NCBI GenBank assembly: GCA_013334545.1
Contig: JAAXXJ010000063.1
Location: 1 to 12,643, forward strand
Source of the DNA: Nitrospirota bacterium
Lineage (GTDB): Bacteria; Nitrospirota; UBA9217
Length of the DNA stretch: 12,643 bases
Direction: 5' to 3'
The notes below the pieces were generated by a model. That model did no database searches. It was given only the letters and a program-made list of their open reading frames with translations, and was not told the origin of the DNA. A program made the position numbers and the translations under genes. Positions 1-7,849 of the stretch are shown here, one piece after another; the first letter of the stretch is position 1, and every line of letters starts with the position of its first letter.

Positions 1-733
<733 letters not shown>

Positions 734-737
734 AACG

Positions 738-743
738 CACCTC
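738..743 (-). promoter_or_regulatory. Shine-Dalgarno that fixes the alaS TTG start
   Basis: GAGGTG on the minus strand lies 4 nt before TTG at 733-731, immediately ahead of the conserved KASELRKLF start of AlaS. The frame stays open further upstream, but no family-like residues occur there and no ATG is available. Confidence 0.6.
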
Positions 744-781
744 GTGATAACAAGAATATGAACATAGTCACCGTACCGGGG

Positions 782-810
782 AAAATAGCAGAAATAAAGG
801 AAGAATTCAA
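782..810 (-). promoter_or_regulatory. Candidate sigma-70 promoter for alaS
   Basis: On the minus strand, TTGAAT (810-805) and TATTTT (787-782) are separated by exactly 17 nt in an AT-rich stretch between the stop of the upstream gene (815) and alaS. This matches four of six consensus positions in each box. It would give a leader of about 40 nt. It is a sequence match only. Confidence 0.4.
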
Positions 811-814
811 CAGA

Positions 815-1340
815 TTAGTGCGGGATCGGGAGCGCCTTGTTTGCGAGCCCGGGTACACCGAGCATCTCCGCCACCTCTACCAGATGCCGCTCCGCGTCGT
901 CCTTCGACCCAAAATGCCCGAACTCGACATCCGACCCCTTCGTGATGCCCAGGACAATGTTGTGCGATGCAGAGCCATCGCTCCATTCGTGGGCCCGCAC
1001 TTCGATGCGTGCGACCATGCCGAAAGGATGCCGCTGCTCCCGCAAGGCCCGGCCGGGACCGGTGGATGATGGTGCGCATCCCAGCATCGAAGATAATGCT
1101 CTGTTCTGAGCCGAACAGCGCCGAAGCGATCAAGAGGACGCTGACCGCGAGCGAGACAAGCGAGATCAGGACGGGGATGAAAGCGAAAACAGCCGAGTCG
1201 CCCCTCCGCGTCGGGAGGATAAGCAATTCATAGGGTGCGGAGAGCGGAAGTAGGCCGAACAGGAACAGGGTGATACGCTGTACGAGGGGAAAGCGGTCGG
1301 TGAAGGTCAGTCTGCCTGATGAACGCTCTATTATATCCAC
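815..1340 (-). pseudogene. Frameshifted two-helix membrane protein with a PH-like C-terminal part
   Basis: I do not recognise the family by name. From GTG at 1340 the first frame encodes about 95 residues, with two hydrophobic segments (near residues 20-42 and 50-75) and then SIIFDAGMRTIIHRSRPG. After about 1046-1060 this frame becomes Arg/Gly/His-rich nonsense. The sensible continuation lies in the next frame: LREQRHPFGMVARIEVRAHEW, a GSASHNIVLGITKG strand pair, then FGSKDDAERHLVEVAEMLG to a stop at 815. Skipping one base in the G/C run near 1048-1056 restores a continuous protein of about 174 residues. The layout, a membrane hairpin followed by a beta-rich domain with DDAERHL at the end, resembles small bacterial membrane proteins with a PH-like domain; that comparison is an inference. 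It could be a real +1 mutation or a base-calling error in a GGCCCGGCCGGG run. The neighbouring gene is broken in several places, which favours decay. Confidence 0.6.
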
Positions 1341-1367
1341 GGGATCGCCATGCCTCTCCAGGAGCGG

Positions 1368-1848
1368 TCACGCCCCGTCTTCACATATCGCGTTTAGTTT
1401 ATCAGGCTGCACAGGCTTGCAGAACCGGTTGATAAACCGGATGAGTGGACCGGCGAACCAGGGAACACCTGAGTTCCTGATGATCACATCCTTTGTTGCG
1501 ATGGTACGGACGTCCCTTTCCTCTAGCGTGAAGCGCTCAACGATCTCGAAGGCTCTGCGGATGCCCCGCCAGAGCAGTTCCCGTGCCGCAGTTCCAGCAG
1601 ACACCCGTCATCCAGCCTCGTTATCCGCGACTAGAACTGCAGTTCACGCTGCTTCCATGCGCACCGGCTGTGAAAGTGCTGACCGGTTTGAAAGGCTCCT
1701 CGCGCCTCGATTTCCACGATCTTTTCGTTCCACCAGAGGACTGCTCGGGTGTGATGATGCAACGCCAGACATGGGATGCTGGCCGGTCGATCTCGGAACG
1801 TTCGCGAAGTTCATATTGGTCGAACTTGAGTAACGAGCTACGCATCAT
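1368..1848 (-). pseudogene. Degraded SRPBCC/polyketide-cyclase-like gene
   Basis: Three consecutive minus-strand frames together read as one protein of about 160 residues. Frame one, from ATG at 1848, gives LLKFDQYELRERSEIDRPA then SHVWRCIITPEQ, which resembles the first strand and helix of START/SRPBCC proteins. Frame two then gives LWWNEKIVEIEARGAFQTG and HSRCAWKQRELQF, meets an in-frame TAG at 1633-1631, and continues as SRITRLDDGCLLELRHG. Frame three gives ARELLWRGIRRAFEIVERF, TLEERDVRTIATKDVIIRNS, and LIRFINRFCKPVQPDKLNAICE to the stop at 1368. That is two one-base losses plus a nonsense codon. Total length and strand/helix order fit SRPBCC proteins (hydrophobic-ligand-binding fold), but the family call is an inference from pattern. 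It sits between intact recX and another frameshifted gene. Adjacent essential genes are intact, so general sequence error is an unlikely explanation. Confidence 0.5.
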
Positions 1849-1877
1849 GCAGTATATGCTTAATCACTATCAGGATC

Positions 1878-2408
1878 TCACATGACCGTGCGAAGGATCG
1901 CCCGGATGATCTCGGAGGAAAATCCCTTGCGTTCCAGGAAGCCGGCAAGCCGTCTGCGGCGGACCTCCGGCTCGAACCGGGTCAGGGTCCGGAGCTTCTT
2001 GGCAGCTTCCTTGCGGGCAACCTCTGCCTCGGGTACGTCCTCGAAAAGAGTGCTGAGGGTCTCTTTGATGGTGTCGCGGCTGATACCCTTGTTCCGGAGT
2101 TCCTGCTCGAGCCGGCGCCTACCGAATCCCCTGCTCCGGACCCGGCTTGCAGCCCATTGCCGGGCGAACTGCTCATCGTTCAGATAGCCGAGCTTGATCA
2201 GGTGGTCGATGACGGAGGAGACGATGTCGGGGGGAAAGTTCCAGTCGCGCAGCTTCTGCTCGACCTCGACGCAGCTGCGTGGGCGGATGGTGAGATACCG
2301 GTAGGCGGAGTTTCTGGCTTGTTTGAGTACCTTGTATTCGTGAATAGAATGGGGCGCAGCATGCTGCGCCCCTGTTGATGGTTCATCAGCTCCCTCACTC
2401 CTCACCAT
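1878..2408 (-). CDS. recX: Regulatory protein RecX
   Basis: RecX binds RecA filaments and limits or modulates RecA recombinase activity. The 176-residue product has the all-helical RecX repeats: ARNSAYRYLTIRPRSCVEVE, then LIKLGYLNDEQFARQWAASR with the typical GYLND and FGRRRLEQELRNKGI, and a C-terminal KKLRTLTRFEPEVRRRRLAG and LERKGFSSEIIRAIL. It follows pilT by 22 nt and is probably cotranscribed with it. The ATG at 2408 has GAAGGAG 10 nt upstream, and I see no in-frame ATG, GTG or TTG start closer to the conserved part. Residues 1 to about 27 are not family-like. They are encoded by two heptads (GTGAGGA, GTGAGGG), a perfect 22-bp palindrome and a TATTC/GAATA palindrome. The N-terminus therefore looks as if it was built from intergenic repeat DNA. 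Identity is firm; the true N-terminus is less certain. Confidence 0.93.
   Translation of the reverse strand: MVRSEGADEPSTGAQHAAPHSIHEYKVLKQARNSAYRYLTIRPRSCVEVEQKLRDWNFPPDIVSSVIDHLIKLGYLNDEQFARQWAASRVRSRGFGRRRLEQELRNKGISRDTIKETLSTLFEDVPEAEVARKEAAKKLRTLTRFEPEVRRRRLAGFLERKGFSSEIIRAILRTVM
2351..2372. repeat. Perfect 22-bp palindrome inside the recX 5' coding region
   Basis: The arms are GGGGCGCAGCA and TGCTGCGCCCC with no spacer, so the match is exact. In the recX frame it encodes TGAQHAAP. A second palindrome, TATTC-GT-GAATA at 2335-2346, lies just beyond it. No T-run follows on either strand, so a rho-independent terminator is unlikely. It looks like a mobile or dispersed intergenic palindrome that has become part of the reading frame. 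Confidence 0.7.
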
Positions 2409-2430
2409 GCAGGTCTTGCTCCTTCAAGCC

Positions 2431-3690
2431 TTACTTGTCCCCAAATCGATCGATCTTGAAGTCGCTGTCCCCTGATGTTCCTTTGTACTCCTGTGCTTCC
2501 CTCGGTTTCTGGGTATAACCGGTCGTACCGCCAGGCTTCGGTGCTGTCCCGCCGATGGTCCCCCGGATCCCGGTGCCGCCTCGCTTTTTTTCGTCCTCTT
2601 CCAGGGCGATATCGCTGGTTGACTGGATGCCTTTGACCTTGAGTGCAAAATCATCGGGATTGCTGGCCGACAGGAGCGCCTCCTCATAGGTAATGAGGCC
2701 CTTCTTGTACAGCCCAAGGAGGGACTGGTCGAAGGTCTGCATGCCGTAGTGGACCATGCCGGTGGAGATGATCTGGGGGATGTTGCGGGTCTTCATATCG
2801 TCGATGATGGATTCGCGGACCGAAAGGGTCCCGAGCATCACCTCAACGGCCGGTACGCGGCCCTTGCCGTCAGCGCGGGAAACAAGGCGCTGGGAGATGA
2901 TCCCCTTGATCACGGCGGCAAGCTGCATCCTTACCTGCTTCTGCTGGTACGGCGGGAACACACTGATGATCCGGTTGATGGTCTCCGTGGTGTCTACGGT
3001 GTGAAGGGTTGAAAGCACGAGGTGTCCGGTCTCCGCGGCGGTCAGGGCGATCGAGATGGTCTCGAAATCGCGCATTTCACCGACAAGGATGACGTCCGGG
3101 TCCTGGCGAAGGGCACTCCGGAGTGCGTCGCTGAAACTGAAGGTGTCAGAACCGATCTCGCGCTGGTTAATGATGCTCTTCTTATCCCGGTGCAGGAACT
3201 CAATGGGGTCCTCGATGGTGACGATATTGGTCGTCCGAGAAGTGTTGATGTAGTCAATCATGGCGGCCAGGGTCGTGGACTTGCCGCTCCCGGTGGTCCC
3301 GGTCACCAGGATGAGCCCGCGCTGCTCCTGGGCGATCTTCACCAGCACCTGCGGGAGCACGAGATCCTCGAAGTTCAGGATCTTGGCCGGTACCATACGG
3401 AAGACCATGCCGACACTGCCGCGCTGCTTGAAGATATTCACGCGGAACCGGCCGAGGCCCGGCACAGCATAGGCCATGTCCAGCTCGTTCTTCTCGTTGA
3501 ACCGTGCCTTCTGTGAAGGGTTCATGATGCTGGACGCAATGGCAATGTTGTCGTCCTGGGTCAGCCTCTTCTCGTTCTCGAGGGGGACCAGGTGGCCGTC
3601 GATCCTGAGCACCGGCGGCACGCCGACCTTCAGGTGGAGGTCCGACGCCTTTCTCTCGAATGTCGTTTTTAGCAGATCGCTCAGTGCCAT
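2431..3690 (-). CDS. pilT: Type IV pilus retraction-type ATPase, PilT/PilU family
   Basis: A hexameric cytoplasmic ATPase that drives pilus depolymerisation and twitching motility in this family. The 419-residue product has an N-terminal PilT domain (ASDLHLKVGVPPVLRIDG, residues 15-32), Walker A GTTGSGKSTT (131-140), Asp box TIEDPIEFLH (158-167), Walker B DPDVILVGEMRD (197-208) and His box TGHLVLSTLHTVDTTETINR (221-240). ATG at 3690 is chosen because GAGGAGG lies 5 nt before it and MALSDLL begins the fold. An open extension of 19 codons upstream runs through leader hairpin sequence. The AIRNLIRE motif of classical PilT is not preserved: the equivalent stretch reads VRESIIDDMK (291-300). The GMQTFDQSLLGLYKKGLI part recalls PilU-like paralogues. 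A tail of about 58 residues (362-419), rich in Gly, Thr, Lys and Asp, extends past the usual end. The gene lies between recA and recX rather than in a pil cluster. Confidence 0.93.
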   Translation of the reverse strand: MALSDLLKTTFERKASDLHLKVGVPPVLRIDGHLVPLENEKRLTQDDNIAIASSIMNPSQKARFNEKNELDMAYAVPGLGRFRVNIFKQRGSVGMVFRMVPAKILNFEDLVLPQVLVKIAQEQRGLILVTGTTGSGKSTTLAAMIDYINTSRTTNIVTIEDPIEFLHRDKKSIINQREIGSDTFSFSDALRSALRQDPDVILVGEMRDFETISIALTAAETGHLVLSTLHTVDTTETINRIISVFPPYQQKQVRMQLAAVIKGIISQRLVSRADGKGRVPAVEVMLGTLSVRESIIDDMKTRNIPQIISTGMVHYGMQTFDQSLLGLYKKGLITYEEALLSASNPDDFALKVKGIQSTSDIALEEDEKKRGGTGIRGTIGGTAPKPGGTTGYTQKPREAQEYKGTSGDSDFKIDRFGDK

Positions 3691-3695
3691 TGAAG

Positions 3696-3702
3696 CCTCC
3701 TC
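3696..3702 (-). promoter_or_regulatory. Shine-Dalgarno deciding the pilT start
   Basis: GAGGAGG, 5 nt before ATG at 3690. It selects this start over the longer open frame that begins at 3747. Confidence 0.75.
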
Positions 3703-3709
3703 GTTCCTT

Positions 3710-3758
3710 CCGCCGACCAGGACCAGGCCTGTTCGGCGGATGATCAAGGATAATTATA
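3710..3758 (-). promoter_or_regulatory. Candidate pilT promoter and 5' leader hairpin
   Basis: A TATAAT box (3758-3753, minus strand) follows recA by about 200 nt. The -35 position at 17 nt spacing is poor (TCGTAC). Downstream of it a stem of CCGCCGA / TCGGCGG (3739-3733 with 3716-3710) encloses a 16-nt loop containing CAGGCCTG. The hairpin ends a few bases before the Shine-Dalgarno sequence, so it could affect translation of pilT. The stretch 3759-3965 between recA and this box holds no convincing gene or terminator. Confidence 0.4.
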
Positions 3759-3965
3759 CCTGAATTTGCTGAATAGTACGAGAAGAAGATACGGGGACCC
3801 GGCTGCCAGCGCAGGCCGCGCCCGTGCAGGAAAAGGCGAAGCCAGGTTTTTTGCCTCATGGAGAAGGATGATCGCCCGCGTTCCCCCGTCGAAATTCGTA
3901 TGCGAACCACGTTGCGTTCCTCGTGCCCGCGAAAGACCCGTTGCCATCGCGGTACCGCTTGTCGC

Positions 3966-5060
3966 TCACTTGGCCCGCGAGGCTTTCGCCGGCTTCTCTT
4001 TTTCGGGAGCAGCCTCTTTTTCCTTCGTTTCCTTTTCCGGGGCCGCGGCCGCCGCGGTCTCCGGGGGCTTCAGTCCGTAGGACTCCCGGACCTTCGCCTC
4101 GATCTCGACAGCCATATCCGGGTGCTCCTGGAAGTACAGCTTTACGTTCTCCCGTCCCTGGCCGATGCGCGTGCCGCCGTACGAGAACCAGGCGCCGCTC
4201 TTCTCGATGATGTTCTTCTCCACGCCGATGTCGATGATCTCGCCGAGTTTGGAGATGCCCTCGTTGAACATGACATCGAACTCCGCGGAGCGGAAGGGCG
4301 GCGCGATCTTGTTCTTCACCACCTTCACGCGGACGCGGCCGCCCGTCACTTCCTCACCTTCCTTGATGGCCGAGACCTTCCGGATGTCGAGCCGGACCGA
4401 GGCATAGAACTTGAGCGCGTTGCCGCCCGTCGTCGTTTCGGGGTTGCCGAACATGACGCCGATCTTCATGCGGATCTGGTTGATGAAGACCAGCGTGGTG
4501 TTTGACTTGCTGATGGCGCCGGTGAGCTTCCGGAGCGCCTGGCTCATGAGCCGAGCCTGGAGGCCCATGTGGGCATCGCCCATCTCGCCCTCGATCTCCG
4601 CGCGGGGCGTCAGCGCCGCCACTGAGTCCACGACAATGACATCGATGGCGCCGCTCCGCACCAGCGTCTCGGTGATCTCGAGCGCCTGCTCGCCCGTGTC
4701 AGGCTGGGAAATGAGCAGTTCATCGGTCCTGACGCCCAGCTTCCGGGCATAGGCCACGTCGAGGGCATGCTCAGCGTCGATGAAGGCTGCCTGGCCTCCG
4801 GTCTTCTGGGCCTGGGCGATGATGTTGAGCGCCAGGGTGGTCTTGCCCGACGACTCGGGGCCGTAGACCTCGATGATCCTGCCGCGCGGCACGCCGCCTA
4901 TCCCTAAGGCCACGTCGAGCCCCAGCGAGCCCGTCGAGATCGCGGCAACGTTCGCCGGCACCTCGTCCTTGTCCAGCCGCATGATGGAGCCCTTGCCGAA
5001 CTGCTTCTCGATCTGGCCCACCGCCAGTTCCAATGCCTTCAATTTATCCTTGTCAGCCAT
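3966..5060 (-). CDS. recA: Recombinase RecA
   Basis: RecA forms filaments on single-stranded DNA, performs homologous strand exchange and stimulates LexA self-cleavage. The 364-residue protein has Walker A GPESSGKT (67-74), the FIDAEHALD stretch, Walker B VIVVDSVAALTPRAEIEGE, loop L1, loop L2 with GVMFGNPETTTGGNALKFYA, and the C-terminal domain ending near YGLKPPE. The last 30 or so residues are an Ala/Glu/Lys-rich linker-like tail, longer and more charged than the short acidic tail of the enterobacterial protein. The ATG at 5060 has AAAGGAG 7 nt upstream. thpR ends 151 nt upstream. In that gap I found no clear LexA operator and no strong promoter, only a short CCGGG/CCCGG stem and AT-rich sequence near 5090-5110. 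Identity is certain. Confidence 0.98.
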   Translation of the reverse strand: MADKDKLKALELAVGQIEKQFGKGSIMRLDKDEVPANVAAISTGSLGLDVALGIGGVPRGRIIEVYGPESSGKTTLALNIIAQAQKTGGQAAFIDAEHALDVAYARKLGVRTDELLISQPDTGEQALEITETLVRSGAIDVIVVDSVAALTPRAEIEGEMGDAHMGLQARLMSQALRKLTGAISKSNTTLVFINQIRMKIGVMFGNPETTTGGNALKFYASVRLDIRKVSAIKEGEEVTGGRVRVKVVKNKIAPPFRSAEFDVMFNEGISKLGEIIDIGVEKNIIEKSGAWFSYGGTRIGQGRENVKLYFQEHPDMAVEIEAKVRESYGLKPPETAAAAAPEKETKEKEAAPEKEKPAKASRAK

Positions 5061-5211
5061 GTTCGTTCTCCTTTCCGGGTGCCTCCCCGGTGATATATCG
5101 TATGTAGTGTGTCCAAATGGTTCTTATGCTTTCGATCTCATGACGAGAGACGAGCAAGATCCCTGGCAATGTGTTCTCTGCTGCGGCTCGTCACTTGTGC
5201 CTTGTCGCATG

Positions 5212-5769
5212 TCAGTGCAGGTCAGCTCTTCCCACTTCCGTATACACCGCTCCCTCGCGCTTCAGTTCGCTCTTCATGAGACTCACGTGACCGGCCTCGA
5301 ATCCACCAAGCTTCACGTCCTTCATCCCCACGATCTTCTGCTGCCAGTTGTCCCGGGGCTTCGGGAACTTGATGCGCGCCAGCGTGAGATGGGGGCTGAA
5401 CTTCCGCTCTTCACGCTCGAAACCGACCTTGTCCATCGCGTCCTCGATAGAGGCCTGAAGCCCGGCAAGTCTTTCGATATCGCCGCCAACGCCGATCCAG
5501 AGCACATGCGGATTTTTCACATTTGGAAACATCCCTGTGCCTTCCACTGTGAGGCTGAGCTTTCCGGTCCCTTTGACCGCCGCGTCGAGCGCCTGCATGA
5601 TCTCCTGCGCTTTCGCTTCAGGCACCTCGCCCAGGAATTTGAGCGTCAGGTGGATGCCTTCGGGCCGCGTCCAGCCCGCGATTGCGCCGGCCTTGCGGAG
5701 CTGCTCCTGGATCCCGGCGATCCCCTGCTTGATCTCATCGGGTAGCTCTATGGCAATGAATAATCTCAT
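5212..5769 (-). CDS. thpR: RNA 2',3'-cyclic phosphodiesterase (2H family)
   Basis: This 2H phosphoesterase opens RNA 2',3'-cyclic phosphates and was formerly described as 2'-5' RNA ligase. The 185-residue product begins MRLFIAIELPDEI. It carries the two catalytic H-x-T-x motifs, both HLTL, at residues 40-43 and 127-130, in the usual two-lobed arrangement. The ATG at 5769 matches the family start. An upstream ATG at 5793 adds MQSTDYRP, which is translated repeat DNA and has no ribosome-binding site. It lies between cinA and recA, about 80 nt after the cinA stop. That gap is filled by a pair of opposed heptad arrays. The ribosome-binding site is weak. Confidence 0.92.
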   Translation of the reverse strand: MRLFIAIELPDEIKQGIAGIQEQLRKAGAIAGWTRPEGIHLTLKFLGEVPEAKAQEIMQALDAAVKGTGKLSLTVEGTGMFPNVKNPHVLWIGVGGDIERLAGLQASIEDAMDKVGFEREERKFSPHLTLARIKFPKPRDNWQQKIVGMKDVKLGGFEAGHVSLMKSELKREGAVYTEVGRADLH

Positions 5770-5773
5770 GGGT

Positions 5774-5845
5774 CGGTAATCCGTAGACTGCATACGGTAA
5801 ACAGGGGAAATGACCTGTGTCCCCTTTACCGTCTACCGTATGCTG
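5774..5845. repeat. Opposed heptad arrays between cinA and thpR
   Basis: On the plus strand four 7-nt units (CGGTAAT, CCGTAGA, CTGCATA, CGGTAAA; 5774-5801) are followed by a spacer and then three reverse-oriented units (TTTACCG, TCTACCG, TATGCTG; 5825-5845). The reverse complement of the first array is TTTACCG-TATGCAG-TCTACGG-ATTACCG, so the two arrays can pair. AGGGG and CCCCT flank the inner spacer and extend the pairing. The arrays fill almost the whole gap between the genes. Confidence 0.6.
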
Positions 5846-5849
5846 TTTG

Positions 5850-7085
5850 CTAGGCTATCAGGTATCTCCTCACCATATCCATCGCCATCTGGGCGGTCCG
5901 CTGGCGGACCTGGCCGCGCGTGCCCAGGAAGCGGTGTTCGTCAGCCTTGACGCCATCGGGCGAAGCAAGGGCGATGTACACGAGGCCCACAGGCTTCTCC
6001 GGTGATCCGCCCGAAGGGCCGGCAATGCCGGTGACCGATAGGCCCAGGTCTGTCTTTGATTGTTCACGTATCCCCCGCGCCATGACCTTTGCCACTTCGC
6101 GGCTCACCGCGCCGTGGCGCTCGATTAGGTCTGCAGGGACGCCGAGAAGTTCGGTCTTGGCAGCATTGCTGTAGACCACCACGCCCCGTTCAAAATACGC
6201 CGAGCTGCCCGCAATGTTCGTGAACCTTCCGCTGATCAGCCCGCCGGTGCAGGACTCGGCGACGGCGAGCGTCCTTTTCCTCTGGGTGAGCAATGCGCCC
6301 ACTACCTCTTCCATTTCCTGTCCGTCCACACCGTAGACCGAATCACCCAGCTTCTTCCGGATATCGGCTTCGGTGCGCTCTATGGTCGAGCGGGACCGGG
6401 CCCCGCTTCCCTCATGGGCAACAATGCGGATGTCCACTCCCGTCTCCCCGGCGGTGAGCCCCACGGCAGGGCGCTTCTGCTTTAGGATGTCCTGGATCAG
6501 TTCATTGACCTTTGACTCGGACAGACCGCAGGTGTGCAGCACCTTCCTGCGGATGACCGCCTTGCCGCCGAAATGCTCCTCGATGGCCGGGCGCAGACTT
6601 TCGCGGAACATGGCCTGCATCTCCGCGGGAACGCCGGGCAGGACAGCGACGAATTTTCCGTCCTCGACAAGCATGAAGCCGGGCGCCACGCCGACGGGAT
6701 TTCTGAGCAACCGTGCTCCCGCCGGAATGAGCGCCTGGCGGTCGTTGGCACCCGGGTACTCCTTCCCTTTGGCCTTGAACACGGCCTTCACCGCCTTCAG
6801 CGCGTCATCGCTCAGCACCAGCCGCTTCTTCAGGACCCGGGCCAAGGCCTTGCGCGTGATGTCATCCTCAGTAGGGCCGATCCCACCGGTGACGAGGATG
6901 ATATCCACACGCTCCCGGGCAGTGCGGACAGCGTCTTCCATGTCCTTCTCGTCGTCTCCGACAATGGTCTTGAAGGAGGTCTCGATGCCGATCTCGAGCA
7001 GCTCTTCTGCGAGGAAAACGGAATTGGTGTCCACGACCCCGCCGGAGAGCAGTTCGGATCCCGTTGCTATGATCTCAGCACGCAT
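5850..7085 (-). CDS. cinA: CinA-family nicotinamide-nucleotide amidase / MoCF-domain protein
   Basis: The 411-residue product has two domains. Residues 1 to about 170 are the MoCF-like CinA domain: MRAEIIATGSELLSGGVVDT, DIILVTGGIGPTEDD near 61-75, and VAVLPGVPAEMQAMF near 146-160. Residues from about 255 to the end are the PncC-type amidase domain, with AESCTGGLISGRFTNIAG (276-293), VVVYSNAAKTELLGV and LSVTGIAGPSGG (349-360). In the family the C-terminal domain deamidates NMN in pyridine-nucleotide salvage, and the N-terminal domain can hydrolyse ADP-ribose. The start at ATG 7085 gives the conserved MxAEIIxTGxELL. A longer open frame to 7190 is rejected because its 35 extra codons are translated heptad repeat. 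GGGGGT lies about 11 nt upstream. Location next to recA is the classical cinA context. Confidence 0.95.
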   Translation of the reverse strand: MRAEIIATGSELLSGGVVDTNSVFLAEELLEIGIETSFKTIVGDDEKDMEDAVRTARERVDIILVTGGIGPTEDDITRKALARVLKKRLVLSDDALKAVKAVFKAKGKEYPGANDRQALIPAGARLLRNPVGVAPGFMLVEDGKFVAVLPGVPAEMQAMFRESLRPAIEEHFGGKAVIRRKVLHTCGLSESKVNELIQDILKQKRPAVGLTAGETGVDIRIVAHEGSGARSRSTIERTEADIRKKLGDSVYGVDGQEMEEVVGALLTQRKRTLAVAESCTGGLISGRFTNIAGSSAYFERGVVVYSNAAKTELLGVPADLIERHGAVSREVAKVMARGIREQSKTDLGLSVTGIAGPSGGSPEKPVGLVYIALASPDGVKADEHRFLGTRGQVRQRTAQMAMDMVRRYLIA

Positions 7086-7107
7086 GGTTGAATACCCCCA
7101 AAGAGTA

Positions 7108-7190
7108 CCGCACAGAAACACGACTAAACACGGCTGAACCGCTTTTTTCGCTGTTGTTCCGCTCCGCACCCCGCTTTCCGCACTCCGCAC
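7108..7190. repeat. Heptad and decamer arrays in the pgpA-cinA gap
   Basis: On the minus strand five 7-nt units run from 7190 to 7156: GTGCGGA, GTGCGGA, AAGCGGG, GTGCGGA, GCGGAAC. On the plus strand, 7118-7137 holds two 10-nt units, ACACGACTAA and ACACGGCTGA, preceded by a weaker copy. No promoter stands out in this 140-nt gap. Confidence 0.55.
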
Positions 7191-7225
7191 TCATGTGGAC
7201 CTCCCGCCCGATCAAGATCGTATCG

Positions 7226-7693
7226 CTATCCCTTGACCAGAAAAAATGAAGCGACCTGCAGGACAACATTCGTATACACCCCCGCTCCGATATCATCGAG
7301 CATCACCCCGAGACCGCCGGGCAGATGCTCGAGCCGCCGAAGCGGGAAGGGTTTGACGATGTCGAAGGCACGGAAGAGGAAGAACGCGGCAGTAATGTAC
7401 TGCCATGTTCCGGGGACCAGCAGCATGGCGACCAGGTACCCCGCGATCTCGTCTATGACGATGGTCGAATGGTCCTTGGCCCCGAACATCCGGTCCGCCT
7501 GTCCCGCAGTCCAGGTGCCAATAATAATGACCGTGGCACACACCGCTCCGTACCACAGCCCGCCCAGGTCCCGCACCAGCAGATAGAGCAGTATCCCGAC
7601 AAGGGTCCCTGCCGTGCCCGGTGCAACGGGCGCGCGGCCGCTGTAGGCGCCCTGGGCTATGAAGAGGGCTATTTTGTCGAAGGCCTTGTTCAT
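7226..7693 (-). CDS. pgpA: Phosphatidylglycerophosphatase A
   Basis: This inner-membrane phosphatase converts phosphatidylglycerol phosphate to phosphatidylglycerol. The 155-residue product has GAYSGRAPVAPGTAGTLVG (15-33), a metal-binding-type VIDEIAGYLVAM (79-90), FRAFDIVKPFPLRRLEH (107-123) and PGGLGVMLDDIGAGVYTN (125-142). These are the conserved segments of the PgpA family. Hydrophobic spans occur near 31-40, 48-63, 83-93, 98-109 and 140-153. Length matches the family. The start at ATG 7693 gives the usual short cytoplasmic N-terminus; its ribosome-binding site is weak. It is the first gene of the pgpA-cinA-thpR-recA order. Confidence 0.93.
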   Translation of the reverse strand: MNKAFDKIALFIAQGAYSGRAPVAPGTAGTLVGILLYLLVRDLGGLWYGAVCATVIIIGTWTAGQADRMFGAKDHSTIVIDEIAGYLVAMLLVPGTWQYITAAFFLFRAFDIVKPFPLRRLEHLPGGLGVMLDDIGAGVYTNVVLQVASFFLVKG

Positions 7694-7714
7694 AGGAAGA
7701 CCGTAAATACTATT

Positions 7715-7797
7715 TTCACCATGGACTCACAGAAATCACGGATGACCTCATAAAGTGTTCTTTTCTTCTCCATGTCTCAGCGCCTCCGCGGTAGAAA
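7715..7797. repeat. Loose nonamer-like repeats upstream of pgpA
   Basis: The plus strand has TCAC-containing units at 7716, 7727 and 7736, followed by CTC/GCG-rich units (TCTCAG, CGCCTC, CGCGGT) at about 7774-7793. The spacing is mostly 9 nt but irregular. This is the weakest of the arrays and is reported because it sits in the same kind of gap as the clearer ones. Confidence 0.3.
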
Positions 7798-7849
7798 GTA
7801 AGGTGTTCGTTTTTTCTTTCGATGTTCGCTGCGTATGCAGATCCAGATA

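Noticed and set aside
1270..1833. Long plus-strand open frame of 187 codons opposite the broken genes
   Set aside because: It has no family-like segments or ribosome-binding site. The minus-strand frames on the same DNA give coherent strand/helix patterns, and all other genes are on the minus strand.
2351..2372. Palindrome considered as a terminator for pilT
   Set aside because: No T-run follows on the minus strand, and the recX reading frame passes through it.
3744..3947. Minus-strand 67-codon frame between recA and pilT
   Set aside because: It has no ribosome-binding site, no recognisable residues, and overlaps the likely pilT -10 box.
5061..5211. LexA operator or SOS box upstream of recA
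   Set aside because: I looked for GAAC-N4-GTTC and CTG-N10-CAG type dyads and found none convincing; LexA sites in this lineage may differ, so no claim is made.
4873..5745. Plus-strand open frame of 290 codons across the recA-thpR junction
   Set aside because: It is antisense to two well-identified genes and spans the gap between them; its composition is that of a complementary shadow.
7086..7190. Upstream extension of cinA to 7190
   Set aside because: The extra 35 codons are translated heptad and decamer repeat, and the conserved CinA start is at 7085.
7694..7849. tRNA or small RNA in the gap upstream of pgpA
   Set aside because: I saw no cloverleaf arms, TTCRANYC-type T-loop or hairpin with a T-run; only loose nonamer-like repeats.
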